Positions 44,496-56,232 are shown, counted from the first letter of the stretch. The stretch: DNA of 64,000 bases from Hawksworthiomyces lignivorus (GCA_002917075.1 NTMA01000109.1:62001-126000); one strand, 5' to 3'. Numbers and translations: made by a program. Notes: generated by a model not told the origin, from the sequence alone.

Positions 44496-47213
44496 CTACA
44501 TTACACGCGTGCCCGGCACGCTCGCCGGGACAGACTGGCCTGGCCGCTTGCTCGGGCGCGGGCGCGGCTCTCCGGACAGGTAGTTGTACGTGCTAGCGAC
44601 GCCTAGGGCCTGCTGCAGGAGCTGCTCGGCCTCGTCGCAGATGTCGTGCAGCTCGTGGTGGACGTTAATGTCCTCGCGGGTCATGGGCACGGGGCTGCCG
44701 CCGGGGGTGCGCGACGGCCAGGCATCTTCGCCGATGGTGACGCCGGTGCCGCCCATGCTCATGCCCATGCCCATGCCCATGGCGGCGCTGGCGGCGCTGG
44801 CGACGCTGCTGCCATTGGCCTGGTCGAGTCGGTGGCGGAAGGGGGCGGCGAGGCGGCTGTACATGGCGCTGCCGCGCTTGGCCAGGGTCCAGTTTGGCGG
44901 AAACGTGGCGAGCATGTTCTCGCACTGCAGGATCATGTCGAGCTGCTCCTCCAGCAGCGCGGCGGGCACCTGCTGGGGTGACGACGACGTTCCCATTCCG
45001 CCTCCTCCTCCTCCTCCTCCTCCAGCAGCGGCGGCGGCGGCGGCGTCGTCGTCCATGCCGCTGCCGGTGCCGCCGCGGGTGCCGCGGACTTTGGTGCGGC
45101 GGCTGGCGCCGGTGTAGGGATTGATGTGGATAAAGGGGCACGAGTAGTTGAAGTAGCAGTGCAGCAGGATGCGGCACACCAGCAGCAAGCGGCTGAGGGT
45201 GGTCCAGTTGAGGGCCAGCTGGCGGTCGACGAACTGGGCGTGGGCGCTCGTGACGTACTTGCGCAGGGTGCGGTGCAGGTCGAGCAGGTCGTCGTCCTGC
45301 AAGCCGCAGGGCCCCGAGTTGAACAGGGACGGGCAGTACAGCAGCATGAGGATGCCGTGGTAGTTGGTGTTGAGCCAGGTGATGGTGTTGTGGAAGTGGA
45401 CGGCGCCGTGGACCTCGCGGCGCGCCAGCAGGCAGCCCTGGGCGTACCAGTTGTCGGCGGCGACGCGGAGCTCATCGATCATGGCGCGGCGCTCGCGCAG
45501 GCTCGGCAGCAGGTGCTGGTAGTAGCGGTGGTACTGGTGCTGCTGGTAGGCGGGCGACTCGGCGAGGGTGGCCTGGCTCCCGCCGCCGCTGCCGCTGCCC
45601 AGGTGCACGAGCGAGAGACACCGGCCCTCGATGTCCCGCAGGGCGATGGCCTGGCGCGCGATCTGCAGGGTGTTAATGTGTTCGTCCTGCTCGGAGGCGG
45701 CAAACTCCTCCGTGGTGACCGCCGGCAGCGGCAGATTTGAGTCGTAGTCCTGGACGGCCAGCGACAGCCCGAAGATGGTCGAGACCAGGCGGTCGAGCGA
45801 GAAGATGCTCCAGAAGAGGCGGTGGCGGAACTCCATCTCCAGCAGCGGCAGGCGGGAGCCGGGCGGGCGCTTGCGGTTGAGGCCCAGCAGCACGGACTCG
45901 CGGCCGAGGATGCCGATCAGGACCCACGGCGACCAGCCGTCCGGGTCGAACAGCGACCACAGGGTGAGCAGCAGCAGGACCTCGACGGACTGCACGCAGC
46001 GGTTGCTCAGACAGACCTGCACGATGTCCTGGAAGGGGACGCGGACGTGCGTCAGAGACTCTTCCTGGGTGTTGTGGATGTGGACGTTGGCGCGGCTGAT
46101 GCTGCCGCCGCTGCCCTGGGTGTAGATGCCGAAGCGGCCGATGCACTCGAGGCCCAGGACCATGACCAGGAAGAGGCGCGCCGAGGTCAGGTTGATCTCG
46201 AAGCCTTCGTCGTAGAGGGTGCGGCCGACGTGGGAGTCGGACTCTTCGACGACCTTGGTCTCGTAGAGGAAGGGATACGAGCGGTGCATGTGGCGGAAGT
46301 AGGAGCGCACGAGGCGCGCGCGGTCGCAGCCCGGGGCCATGGAGCGGACGGAGGGGAATTTGGTCTTGATGCTCAGGGCTTCGGAGAGGATGTAGCGCGG
46401 CGGGCGGCTCGAGGTAGACACGACGGATGCGGCCACCTGGTGGCCGCCGGCGCTGGGGGGTTCTGGCAGGCCGAGGCTCGGCGGCGTCGGCTCTTGGTGG
46501 ATGGCGGAAGGGGCGGCCGCAGCCGTAATGACGCTGCTTCCGTCTTCCATGTCGTAGTCGTCTACTGTACCTGGTCCTCTCGGGCCCCCCGCCGGGCCGC
46601 CCGTATGTGACGAGATGGACTGGATGGACTGCGGGGATGGGCCGGCGAAGTTCGCCAGCGAGTGAAGGTCCACGCCTGTGTCAAAGCAAGAGACGGGCGC
46701 TGACCCAATGGGCAGCAGTGAGTCCACAAAATTCGACAGCCACTGCACACGCGCCCGCAGCGTCGCCGCGGCCTGGGTGGCATTGCTGGCGACGGGCGAG
46801 GGGAAGAAGCAGCTGGCGCCGAGGCGCTTACATGCAGCGCACTCGGGCAGCTGGCGGTCGCATTTCTTCTTGGAATTTCGACACCGGAGGCAGGCGTAGA
46901 CGGCCGTTCCTCCGCGACTGTCACGGGCTTCTCCACCACTGCCTCCGCCGCCGCTGCTGCCGGTGGCTGCCCCGCTGCCGCCCTCAGCATCTCTCTCTCC
47001 ATCTCCGAAAACGTCACGGGCTTCGCTGGCCTCTCGGATAGCCCGAACAACTCCACTCCCTGCGCTCCCTCCGGCGCCTCCTCGACCGGCTCCCGACACT
47101 GATCGCCGCGAGGCTGCTGCTGATGGCTTCTCAATGCGAAATCGATGAAAGGAAGCACCTCCTCCTCCGCCGCCGCCGCCGGCAGCACCTCCACTGCTGC
47201 TCGGTTTGTCCAT
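44496..47213 (-). CDS. Zn(II)2Cys6 transcription factor 2 (fungal-specific TF domain)
   Basis: Single exon, 905 residues; start ATG at 47213 (MDKPSSSGG). After a Gly/Ser/Ala-rich N-terminus, the zinc cluster is at residues about 107-134: YACLRCRNSKKKCDRQLPEC..CKRLGASC, again CX2CX6CX6CX2CX6C, followed by a short linker and the coiled-coil-like ATLRARVQWLSNFVDSLLP. The middle homology region (about 300-620) has the family's marks: LVRSYFRHMHRSYPFLYETK, ARLFLVMVLGLECIGRF, VQSVEVLLLLTLWSLFDPDG, RHRLFWSIFSLDRLVSTIFG. A poly-Gly run (about residue 730) is low complexity. It is adjacent to the other Zn2Cys6 gene and in the same direction. The target genes are unknown. Confidence 0.88.
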   Translation of the reverse strand: MDKPSSSGGAAGGGGGGGGASFHRFRIEKPSAAASRRSVSGAGRGGAGGSAGSGVVRAIREASEARDVFGDGERDAEGGSGAATGSSGGGGSGGEARDSRGGTAVYACLRCRNSKKKCDRQLPECAACKRLGASCFFPSPVASNATQAAATLRARVQWLSNFVDSLLPIGSAPVSCFDTGVDLHSLANFAGPSPQSIQSISSHTGGPAGGPRGPGTVDDYDMEDGSSVITAAAAPSAIHQEPTPPSLGLPEPPSAGGHQVAASVVSTSSRPPRYILSEALSIKTKFPSVRSMAPGCDRARLVRSYFRHMHRSYPFLYETKVVEESDSHVGRTLYDEGFEINLTSARLFLVMVLGLECIGRFGIYTQGSGGSISRANVHIHNTQEESLTHVRVPFQDIVQVCLSNRCVQSVEVLLLLTLWSLFDPDGWSPWVLIGILGRESVLLGLNRKRPPGSRLPLLEMEFRHRLFWSIFSLDRLVSTIFGLSLAVQDYDSNLPLPAVTTEEFAASEQDEHINTLQIARQAIALRDIEGRCLSLVHLGSGSGGGSQATLAESPAYQQHQYHRYYQHLLPSLRERRAMIDELRVAADNWYAQGCLLARREVHGAVHFHNTITWLNTNYHGILMLLYCPSLFNSGPCGLQDDDLLDLHRTLRKYVTSAHAQFVDRQLALNWTTLSRLLLVCRILLHCYFNYSCPFIHINPYTGASRRTKVRGTRGGTGSGMDDDAAAAAAAGGGGGGGGGMGTSSSPQQVPAALLEEQLDMILQCENMLATFPPNWTLAKRGSAMYSRLAAPFRHRLDQANGSSVASAASAAMGMGMGMSMGGTGVTIGEDAWPSRTPGGSPVPMTREDINVHHELHDICDEAEQLLQQALGVASTYNYLSGEPRPRPSKRPGQSVPASVPGTRVM

Positions 47214-47654
47214 TTGGAGCAACTGTTCTTGCCTCTCCCTCCTCCCAGACAGCTAGGGGGATCTTGGACGGGGGGAGAGTGAGAGTGAAAATGAGAGTGA
47301 GGTCAAGAATACAGGGGCATATGCAAATGCAATGGGGAGCAGGATCGACGGCGGATATGCAGCAGTATCCGAGTGGAACGAGATCTAGGTACGGCTATCT
47401 GACTACCGGCAGCCCGAACTAGGGGCTGCGCGTTGGAGGATTTCGGCGAGCCTTCTTTTTTTTTTCTTCTTTTTTTTTTCTTCCTTTCTTTTTTCTTGGT
47501 AGTTAGGATTCTGCTGAATTTGGACGATTTTGATCTAAAAAATTAGGCGAGTTGGGGCGGGATTTGGGGGCGATAGAGAGGAGCTTAAAGTGACTGGGGG
47601 GGGTGGGAGGGAAGGGAAGAGGAATTGCACAGATGTATGGAGTAGGCTTATGGA

Positions 47655-47676
47655 GTACGAAGTATGTACTTCGTAC
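47655..47676. promoter_or_regulatory. Perfect 10-bp inverted repeat upstream of the Zn2Cys6 gene
   Basis: GTACGAAGTA and TACTTCGTAC separated by TG, about 440 bases upstream of the start codon at 47213. It is one of several TACxxxGTA-type palindromes in this window. Confidence 0.5.
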
Positions 47677-47948
47677 AGAGAGGAGTGGGTTTCTTTGGCT
47701 TGCTTGTTTCGAGGAGGCAGCTGCAACGTGCTACTTTAGAGAAGGGACCAGGCCAGCCACGATGTCAAAGCAGGCAAAAAGCAAGCAATCAGTAGTTAAT
47801 CCCAGCTGGTCGGGGAATCCGTCAGCCGCTCAGTCGCCCTTGCTCTCTGCTGAGCACAAAGTTTGGTTTGTGGCGGCAAGGGCTCGCAGGGCTCGCTCGC
47901 TGGCTACCTAATTAGTTCAGACCCTGGGGACCTGGCAGGTCGTCCCAC

Positions 47949-47972
47949 TCTCTCCGTCTCTCCGTCTCTCTG

Positions 47973-48010
<38 letters not shown>

Positions 48011-48035
48011 GCTCTCTCTCTATCGCTCTCTCTCG
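47949..48035. repeat. CT-rich microsatellite
   Basis: Imperfect (TC)n array with TCTCCG and TATCGC interruptions, about 85 bases. Confidence 0.9.
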
Positions 48036-48091
48036 GTTCGCTGGTCGTTCTTGCGGGTTTTGGCAGCTCTGACAGATTTAATAACGGCTTT

Positions 48092-48145
48092 TGGCAGCAG
48101 TTATGGCAGTTGTGGCAGTTGTGGCAGTTGTGGTAGTTCTGTCAG
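48092..48145. repeat. 9-bp tandem repeat (GGCAGTTGT)n
   Basis: Four to five imperfect copies of a nine-base GGCAGTTGT unit in direct succession. Confidence 0.8.
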
Positions 48146-48699
48146 TTGCAGTTTCCCGGGTTTCTGGGATTGGCGTCCGGGAAATACCCCGCCTTTATGT
48201 CCGGTAGAGGTTATTGGCAGCGAAAGGGAAAATATGAGTGCTTGAGTGGAATTGATGGAAATGGTGAAATGGTGGAGATGGTGGAAATGGTGGAAACGCT
48301 GGCAAAATGGCGGGCCCCCAGCCAATTCTCTCTGCAGTATGCGATGCGTTATCTGTCGCCATCTTTCACGCTGATTGCGCCAATCCTCCAATTGCTTCAT
48401 TGCTTCATACAAAATTCCCTTTCCCTGTCTCTCTTCCAGCCTGTTCCTGTCCTTCTCTTCGCCGCTTTTCTCATCTGTCGCACTTTTTCAACTTTCGTTT
48501 CGCGCGCTTCTCTCTGTTTTCTCGCTTTCGTGTTCTTTCTAATCCCGAGCTTCCGTCTCTATTTGCCAATGAAGAATTCTCTCATCCGAGAATCCTTCGT
48601 CTCTCCCCATCTGTCGCTGCGGCTTAGCTGGCAATAAAGTCCGCATTGCTCATCGTCTTCCTCCCGTCTGGTTCTCTTACGTTTTACTTCTTTCTCTCG

Positions 48700-48701
48700 C
48701 T

Positions 48702-48736
<35 letters not shown>
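48700..48736. repeat. CT microsatellite
   Basis: About 18 consecutive CT units, followed shortly by a TG-rich stretch. Confidence 0.9.
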
Positions 48737-48739
<3 letters not shown>

Positions 48740-49883
48740 CCCCATCCCTCTCTGGTGTGTTTGTGTATTTGGGTGTGTGCGTGTGTATGTGGGTGCATGT
48801 GTGCTCCGTATGTGTGTGTGTGTGTGTGGCGCCCTCGTTGTTCTCTCTTGTTTCTCATGTCATTTACAGAGTGGGCAAGTTGCGCTTCAAAAGCATCTGA
48901 CGAGCTGCTTTCTCTTTTCTCTCTTTTCTCTATTTTCTTACATTTCTTTCCCGGTTCTTTCGTTCCTTATTTCTCACATATCATTTCTACTTTATATTTT
49001 TTGTTTTGGTTTCAATCTTGTTTCTTCTGCTGAATCGTCTACGCCCCGGATCAAAAACATCTGGTTGGCCCCCCTTTTTTTTATGAGATCCTTGAATAGA
49101 GCATGCGTCTTACGTCGTCAGGTCGCGAAACGGATTGCTAGAAGAGGCAAGGTTGCCGTGATTGTTGTTTTCACTGCCGATGACTGCTACTACCCTGCCC
49201 TGGAGACCCATTATTTGCCTTCCGGGTGCCCCCCTCAGTTTGGATGCAATAGCGACAAGGGCCCTAATTAGTATACGAGCAGCCAGGTGAGCCAGGTGTG
49301 CCAATAAGTAGTCGCCCGCACATTCGACGCCTTGATAGCACGGGGGCGTTATAGCGGTGAGGCCTCGAAAAGAAAAACATCCTGGCGGCTGTGCTCCGTA
49401 TGGAGCAGCCTCTCAGGCAAGCAGATTGGTAAGCTGTGGAACGCCTGAGCGAGAAATTGATGCGCTGCAAGGAGATAAATTCGTGTGTTCGGGGCTATGT
49501 ACGTACGAGCAATACACACGTGTTCGGTGTGTTTTGTGGGCAGCGGAGGCAGCCGATCCCTTGTCTCGCTTCCAGTCTGTCGGGGACGAGTTGCGAGGAA
49601 GCCTACGAATACGTTCTATAGAAAGTAGCTACGAGAATAGTGGACGGTAGGCTTAGCAATTTATCGTAGTGAATAGCAAGAACAAAACGTAAAAATATTT
49701 CGCGTGGTATCAATTTCGCTTGGGTTCAAGTGCAAAGAACGCTCATTAATTATTCTGTAGGAGACAGAGGGGGAGTGGATGCAGATTGCAGTACGCAATC
49801 TAAATCGCTTATTCTCATGTCGAAGAGCAGACCAGAAAAAAAAGGGCTCTCTTTAGTGCTCTTTTTTTTTTTTTTTTTTTTCT

Positions 49884-51641
49884 TCAGGCTGCCACGACCT
49901 GCATCTCGGGCGCAGGCTCGGAAGCCCGCTTCTTCTCCTCCTCGGCGGCGGCGGCCGCCTGTTCCTCAGCCTCGTACTTGCCCACGGGGAAGCGCTTGTG
50001 CGCGTACGGTACCATGACGATGAAGATGATCTGCAGCGCCAGGAACATGGCCGTCAGCTTGTAGCCGATGTGGAAGTAGGGGGCCTCGCCCGTGTTGAAG
50101 ATGATCAGGGGCAGCCAGGCGACGAAGACGTAGGCGACGGTGTCGGCCAGGGCGATGACGACGGCGCGGTGGACGTAGTTGTAGCTGAGCACCTCGGTGA
50201 TGTAGGTCATGTAGATGCCGGCGGTGCCGGTGGTCAGGTAGGTGAGCAGGAAGCCGGCGATGATGGCGGCGATGTTGCCCTCGGGCTTGACAGAGACGGC
50301 GAGGACGATGGCGCCGATGAGCGACAGCGAGGCGCCCGTGACGATGATGGGCCAGCGCATCTGCAGGGCGTCGCTGGTCCACGCAAAGATGAGCGTGCAG
50401 CCGACGAGCAGGCCGAAGCCGGCCGTGGGGATGTCGTTGACCTGCTCGACCGAGTAGCGGCCGGTGGCCTTGAGCCAGACGTTAAAGTACGAGTAGACGC
50501 GCGTGGCCTGGATGTAGCACACAAACGACAGCGTGAACAGGTACACGGGCCACTCGCGGAACAGGTTGACGAGCGTGCGCGCCGTCACGCGCAGCGCCGG
50601 CTTGCGGCCGATGGCGGCCATGCGCTCGATGGCGCGGGCCTTCTCGTGCGGCTTGAGCCAGGGCGCCCGCGTCGTCGTCGGGCTGTTGGGGATGGCGAAG
50701 AAGCCGTACAGCGAGATGGGGATGCCGATGATGCCGTCGAACAAGAACAGCCACCGCCACGCCGACAGCCCGTGCACGCCGTTCATGTGCGCGTACAGGC
50801 CCGCCTGCAGGTAGCCGCTGAACATCTGGGCCACGCTCGACGACGCCTGGTAGATGCACGAGCGCTTGGCCAGCTCCTCGGGCAGGTACCAGTTGCCCAG
50901 CAGCGTCATGATGCCCGGGTACGCCGACGCCTCCAGCAGCCCGATGAAGAAGCGCAGCACGTACACCGTCTTGAGGTTCTTGGCCCCGGCCATGCCCATC
51001 ACCAGCGCGCTCCACACAAACTCGAGCGACGGCAGCCACACCGACGGCGGCACCCGCGTCATGATGATCTGCGACGGCACCTGCCCCAGGATGTAGCCGA
51101 TGGTCCAGTACGTCGTCAGGTAGTTGAGGTCGTTGCCCGACATGTGCAGGTCCTCCTTCATGCCGGAGACGTAGGCATTGGAGACCTGGGGGGGGGAGGT
51201 CAGCCGAGAGCGAAAAAACCGGTCGACCGACTTGCACACACGCATTGCCAAATGGCAATGCGCGGATAAGACGGAGAAACAGAAAAGATAAAGAGAGAAA
51301 AAAAAGAAAAAAAAAAAGAAAAAGAAAAAAAGAAAAAGGACAGAAGTCGGTCTTCAACTCACATTGGTCTGGTCTAGGTACTTGACAAAGTACGCAACGC
51401 ACACGTAGCTGAGGATGAACCAGTCGAGCTTCGCAATCAGGCGTCGGTCCTCGGGCGACTTGTCGAACGTGTCCCAGATCACCGCGGCCGCCCGCTGGCG
51501 AAACGTGCGCGGCACCACCACGCCATTGTCGCCCTGCTCCTGCGTCCCCACTGCTGCGGCACGGTCGGACAGCGACTGCGCGTCGTCTGTCACGGGCACC
51601 GAGTGGGACTTGAGATCGCCCGTCTTGGCCTCGTCCGCCAT
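49884..51641 (-). CDS. MFS transporter, pantothenate/anion-cation symporter family
   Basis: Two exons on the minus strand: 51363-51641 and 49884-51185. The 177-base intron is GTGAGT..CCCCAG, phase 0, joining KYLDQTN to VSNAYVSGMKEDL. The product has 526 residues. It begins MADEAKTGDLKSHSVPV and has a cytosolic N-terminus with WDTFDKSPEDRRLIAKLDWF, then twelve hydrophobic spans. The segment KYLDQTN-VSNAYVSGMKED plus LNYLTTYWTIGYILGQVPSQ and RFFIGLLEASAYPGIMTLLG are typical of the Dal5/Fen2/Liz1 type (anion:cation symporters carrying pantothenate, nicotinate, allantoate or biotin precursors). The C-terminus ends in Glu/Ala/Lys-rich sequence. Plasma-membrane proton-coupled uptake is likely; which vitamin or carboxylate cannot be read from the sequence, with pantothenate-like the best guess. 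Confidence 0.87.
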
Positions 51642-53830
51642 GATTTTTCTGTTCTTTTTTTCCTTTTTTTTTGGCGAGGGATTTTCCGAGGGAGGATGTG
51701 CAGTGGAGGAAGGAAACCACCTCAGAACCTCAGAGTGAGAGAGTGTGTGTTTGTGTGTGATTGTGAGAGGGTGGGAGAGAAGAGAGAAAATGGTAAGACG
51801 GAGCAGTCCAGAGGTGAGAGCCAGGTAAGGCTCTGCTTGGCTGCTCGGACAGGAACGAACTCTGATTCCTACGTACCAACAGCTTGGGTATCGTAGCAAT
51901 GGCGGAGATGTGAGATGCCTCTCCTTTGTAGATCTTTTGTTGGCATTGGCTCCGCCAGCGTTCTTCTTATATGCTCATCATGAATTCGCAGACGCAGCCA
52001 TGTGGCGGTACCCCAGCGGTGAGGTTGGGAGCTCCCCTGCTGCTGCCGCTGCCGCCCGTGCTGCTGATGTCTGCTGCCGGCGCTGCTGCTTTCTGCTGGT
52101 TTGCTTGGTGCTGAGCAAGGCTTTGCCTGCTCACAAAAAGAGAATCATCAGTTTTTTCTTCGTATCACAATATTGACTGATGCCTGCACTTTTTCACTCT
52201 GACCCCCCCTTTGTCCCCCCTCCACCACCCTGCAGGCTCACGAAAAACGAAATTTTGTAATGAGATATGGAGAAGTGACAGGCTTCGAGCAGCCACTTGA
52301 GCCCAGAAGAGGCGAGAAAGCAGGGTGCAGCGGTGGTTTCTTGGTGGATGAGATGTGCAAATTGAGTGGGATGAATGTGACAAGAATGGCGGATAAGTAC
52401 GAATTTGGCGGTTTTGTGGGGCCTGGAAGACCAAACACGGTATGGACATGCGGTTGCTAGCGTACGGGGAGTCCCTCCTGTTGCATCCATGCAGTGCAAC
52501 CATAGCTCCGCTGACTCTTTGCTTTCTTTTTCCTTTTTGTTCTTTTTGCCCTCTGGGCTGGAGCACGGGCACGAGATAGCAGCGGTATCTGGGAAACAAG
52601 AGGGAAGAGACTCGAAGCTGGCCATTGACCAGACAGAATGCAACAGAGACGGCGTTCCGGCTCACGGCAAAAGCTGAGGGAACGCCCTTCACGACTAGGT
52701 TGCCGCTTCAGGAATATTGGGTTGCGGTGGACACCCATCCCGTCATAATCCCCAATCAGATAGTCATGCTGCTTATGTGACATGTCGCCATCGGTCGCTA
52801 GCAGGCTCGGCCGGCAGTGCGTGTGAAAGGCGAGCGACCTGCGTGAGGGTGTCCTCCGAAAAAATACCCTTCACAAGCAATCTTCACAAAGTATGTATGT
52901 ATGTACATGTTCTTTTCATAAATCCCTAGGGCTTCACAAAAGTCCTTTCACGAAGGATGTTCGTCGAATCCCCTTTCGTTTCGTAAGCAGTGTCCCAACC
53001 CTCCTCCCCAGGCAGAGCAGCTCCCTCGACAAGGGGTCTCCACAAATCGCGAGCCCGACCGTCTGTATGCTGTATGTTACTGTCGCTTGCGTACTGTGTA
53101 CGTTTGGGTTGTCTTCATCATGATAGATCGCATGTGCGTCTCATGGGACCGACTGTCGAGTCGGGGTGGTGCGTCCGACAATGACAGCCTATGGAGCCAC
53201 ACAGCTTCGAGCAAATCTCACTACCAGCGTACATGCTCCCGTAGAGAGGCGATCAGGCTCTATTCTTCCTCGCCATATTTCCGCCAAACTAGTCGTGACA
53301 ACCATCCTTTCTTGGCCTGGCCAGTGTTAGTCCGGCACGGGTCGTACACGCTAAGAGAAGCGAAGGGCAGAAAAGAGAGCAACCCATGAAGGCCCTCAAG
53401 CGAATCCTAGGGAACAAGTCAAGCACCAAGACGGAGAACATGTGCCGACAGATATGCTTAAGACTAGATATCGGCCAAAGTCCAACGGTCCCAAGCGTGG
53501 TATCAGCCCAGAATGGGACCGGCGGATGTAGGAAGGATTGGAAGCTTTTGTATCTGAAAAACCCTCTTGTTTCCGAGAGTGTCGTGATCTTCTCGTCGCC
53601 TCACCTTGGCTCTCTCTTTCTTTTGCAAGCAGAAAGAACAGTTATATAAATACTCATCTATCATTGCGCGTGTGGGAATAAAAAAGGGCATGGTGTGTTG
53701 ACGAAGAAGAGCTTGTTGCATGTACTGGTCCTAGAAGATCTTGAAAAGAAAGGAGAAAGAAGAAGAAGGAAAAATACAGATAGCCAGGCCAGAATAAGAC
53801 ATTAGCATCATCCGTCTTATTCTTCAGCTA
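51642..53830. other. Divergent intergenic region between the transporter and monooxygenase genes
   Basis: About 2.2 kb, promoter side of both genes. Short frames only, no recognisable domain. A small CTG-rich run (about 52038-52090) and ATGT repeats (52892-52908) are present. No RNA gene seen. Confidence 0.5.
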
Positions 53831-56232
53831 TGGGCAGTATCGGGCCCTCTGGCCGTCCCGAGCCACTGGATCCAAGCTTGTTTGTGCCAGACGATTACCC
53901 CTTGGACCCTCATCCTCCGATCAAGGTGCGATCTCATGCTTTGCATCTGACCGGACAGGCTGCATAAAATCATGACCTCCCCTCTCTTCTAACCCAGAAT
54001 AGGTCGTTATTGTTGGCGCTGGCCTTGCCGGCATTATCACAGCCATCTTGCTGTCTAGCAAAGTCCCGAACGTCTCTTACACCATCCTTGATAAGAGAGA
54101 TCGTGTTGTAAGAAACCATTTTTGATTTTGATCTGGAATACCCTTTTCTGCATGACTCTGGTGGAATCTTTCTTTCTTTCGTCTCACTCTCTTTTTCTTC
54201 GCTAAATAAACGACTGTTCAGGGAGGCACTTGGGCCGCCAATATATACCCAGGCGTGCGGTGTGACGTTCCCTCGCACTGTTACCGTAAGTTTGGTTACG
54301 AACCACGACAGAAACTCTACCGAGTCTCTTTTTTGTCATAGTGTATGCGTGCTAAAAAAAAAACTTAACATAAAACCCAAATTTAAAGAACCCACCTTTG
54401 CGCCAAACCCTCGATGGTCCGAGTACTACTCGCGCGGCCCCGAAATCCGCGACTACTATGACAAGCTGGTCGACGACTACGGCCTGCGGCCGCATATCCG
54501 CCTGCGGCAGGAGGTGCTGCGGGCGGTCTGGATGGCCGGCGACGCCGTGTGGGACCTCGAGGTCAAGGACCTGGCGACGGGTGCCGTCGCTCACGAGACG
54601 ACGCCGTTCTTCATCAACGCCCAGGGCCGCCTCTGCCAGCCCAAGATGCCCGACGTGCCGGGCCTGCTGACGACCTTCCAGGGCAAGGTGGTGCACACGG
54701 GCGACTGGGATCCGGCGCTGGACCCGCCAAGCGGCGACGACGGGCGGCCAGACCCTCTCGCGGGCAAGCGCGTGGCCGTGATCGGCAACGGAGCTTCGGG
54801 CCAGCAGATCCTGCCGCACCTGGTGGAGCGCGCCGCGCACGTGGACCACTACGTGCGGTCGCGCGTGTGGATCGCGCCGGCGTTTGCGGCGCACCTGGCG
54901 CCGGCGACGGCGGCCAACCCTGGGGCGCACCAGTACTCGGCGGCGGAGCAGGCCGCGTTCGCCGACGACCCGGCGGGCTACCTGGCGTACCGCCGCACGC
55001 TCGAGGCCGGCCTGCACGGCAAGTTCCAGCGCAACGTGCGCGGGCACCCGGCCAACGAGGCGCTGCGCCGCGCCTGCGTCGAGACGATGCGCGCGCGCGT
55101 CGGCGGCAGCGCCGAGTGGCTGGCCCGCCTCGTGCCCGCCGACTTTGCGCCCGGCTGCAAGCGCCTGACGCCCGCCCCGGGCTACCTCGAGGCCATCACG
55201 CGCGCCGACGGCCGCGTCACCTACGTCGGCGAGGAGGCCCCGCTGGCCCGCGCCACCGCCGCGGGGCTCGTCACCGCCGACGGCGTCGAGCGCCCCGTCG
55301 ACGTCGTCGTCGCCGCCACCGGCTTCCACAACGGCTACGTCCCCTACTTTCCCACCGTCGGCCGCGGCGGCGCCGACCTGCACGCCGACTGGGCCCCCGA
55401 CGGCGTCCCCGGCTACCCCGCCACCTACTTTGGCGTCATGGCCCCCGACATGCCCAACTACTTCTTCGTCCTGCAGGCCCAGAGCAACGGCAACGGCGGC
55501 TCCATCCCCCTCCAGTGCGAGCTGTCCGCCACCTACATCGCAAAGGTCCTCCGCAAGATGCAGCTGCAGCAGTACCGCTCGCTGGTCCCGCGGTCCGACG
55601 CCGTCGACGAATTCAACGCCTACTGCCTCGGCTTCTTCCAGGACAAGGTCGTCACCGACCCCTGCAGCTCCTGGCTCAAGGCCCCGCCGGCCCCGCCGAG
55701 AAAACAGCCGGCCGCGCAGGCAGCCGAGAAGGCAGCCGACAAGACAGCCGACAAAGCGACCGAGGAGGCGACGGAGGCGACCAAAGAGGCGACCGAGAAG
55801 CCAGTCGAGCAAGCAGCTGAGCTGCCAACCGAGCAGAGTGCAGAGCAGAGTACCGAGCAGGCGACGCAGGCGAGCAGCCAGCCGAATGGCGAGCAGATTG
55901 AGCAGCTCAATGGAGCCGGCTCAGACGAGAAGAAGGCCATCCCTCCTCCTCCTAGCGAAGCCAATCCTCCCCCACCAGGCGCAGGCGGTCGCGCGCTGGT
56001 GTGGTGGCCGGGCTCGGGCCACCACCGGATCCAGGCGTGTCTCGAGCCGCGGTGGGAGGACTTTGAGTTCGAGCGGCCGCTCCACGCCTCGGCGCAGCGC
56101 AACCGCTACCACTACTTCGGCAACGGATGGACGCGGCGGGAGGAGATCGGCGGCGCCGAGTCGTTGACGTCGTACCTGCAGGAGCTCGGAAAGGTCGACC
56201 TGCGGACGCTGCACGAGCAGTGGTTTGAATAG
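53831..56232 (+). CDS. FAD-dependent monooxygenase (Baeyer-Villiger/FMO-like)
   Basis: Four exons: 53831-53926, 54003-54107, 54222-54285 and 54389-56232 (donors GTGCGA, GTAAGA, GTAAGT, GTAAGT), 702 residues. Exon 2 encodes the FAD-binding Rossmann motif VVIVGAGLAGIITAILL (GxGxxG). Exon 3 gives GGTWAANIYPGVRCDVPSHC, the family's GGTW signature with the YPG/D motif. Exon 4 starts QPTFAPNPRWSEYYSRGPEI and contains the NADPH-binding motif VAVIGNGASGQQILPHL and, further on, DVVVAATGFHNGYVPYFP, the ATGF motif. Unusually, the C-terminal part is split by about 95 residues of Ala/Glu/Lys/Thr/Gln repeats (KAADKTADKATEEATEATKE, then Pro-rich) before the normal end (ALVWWPGSGHHRIQACLEPR, NRYHYFGNGW). Likely oxidises ketones or similar hydrophobic substrates; substrate unknown. 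Confidence 0.88.

Larger units (their letters stand above)
47214..49883. other. Spacer with simple-sequence arrays
   Basis: About 2.7 kb with no convincing gene. It holds the promoter of the Zn2Cys6 gene (inverted repeat at 47655-47676), CT arrays, a 9-base GGCAGTTGT-type repeat, a GGTGGAAAT-type repeat (48252-48300), a CT array (48700-48736), a GT-rich stretch (48765-48830), and the 3' side of the transporter gene with a long T tract at about 49862-49881. Confidence 0.6.

Noticed and set aside
47949..48830. CRISPR-like or satellite array
   Set aside because: The units are short microsatellites without spacers, and this is a nuclear fungal sequence.
49517..49522. CACGTG (possible NUC-1/Pho4 site), also at 5161 and 14307
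   Set aside because: Three copies of a six-base site in 64 kb are no more than chance, and none lies in a clear promoter of a phosphate gene here.
49998..51269. 423-aa + strand frame antisense to the transporter
   Set aside because: Built of Asp/Gly/Arg/Val-rich shadow codons; the twelve-span MFS pattern is on the minus strand.
54352..55812. 486-aa minus-strand frame over the monooxygenase
   Set aside because: Antisense shadow; the FAD and NADPH motifs are on the + strand.
41110..56232. Secondary-metabolite cluster (two Zn2Cys6 regulators, transporter, monooxygenase)
   Set aside because: No backbone synthase, terpene cyclase or NRPS/PKS gene is in the window, and the spacers are long; proximity alone is not enough.
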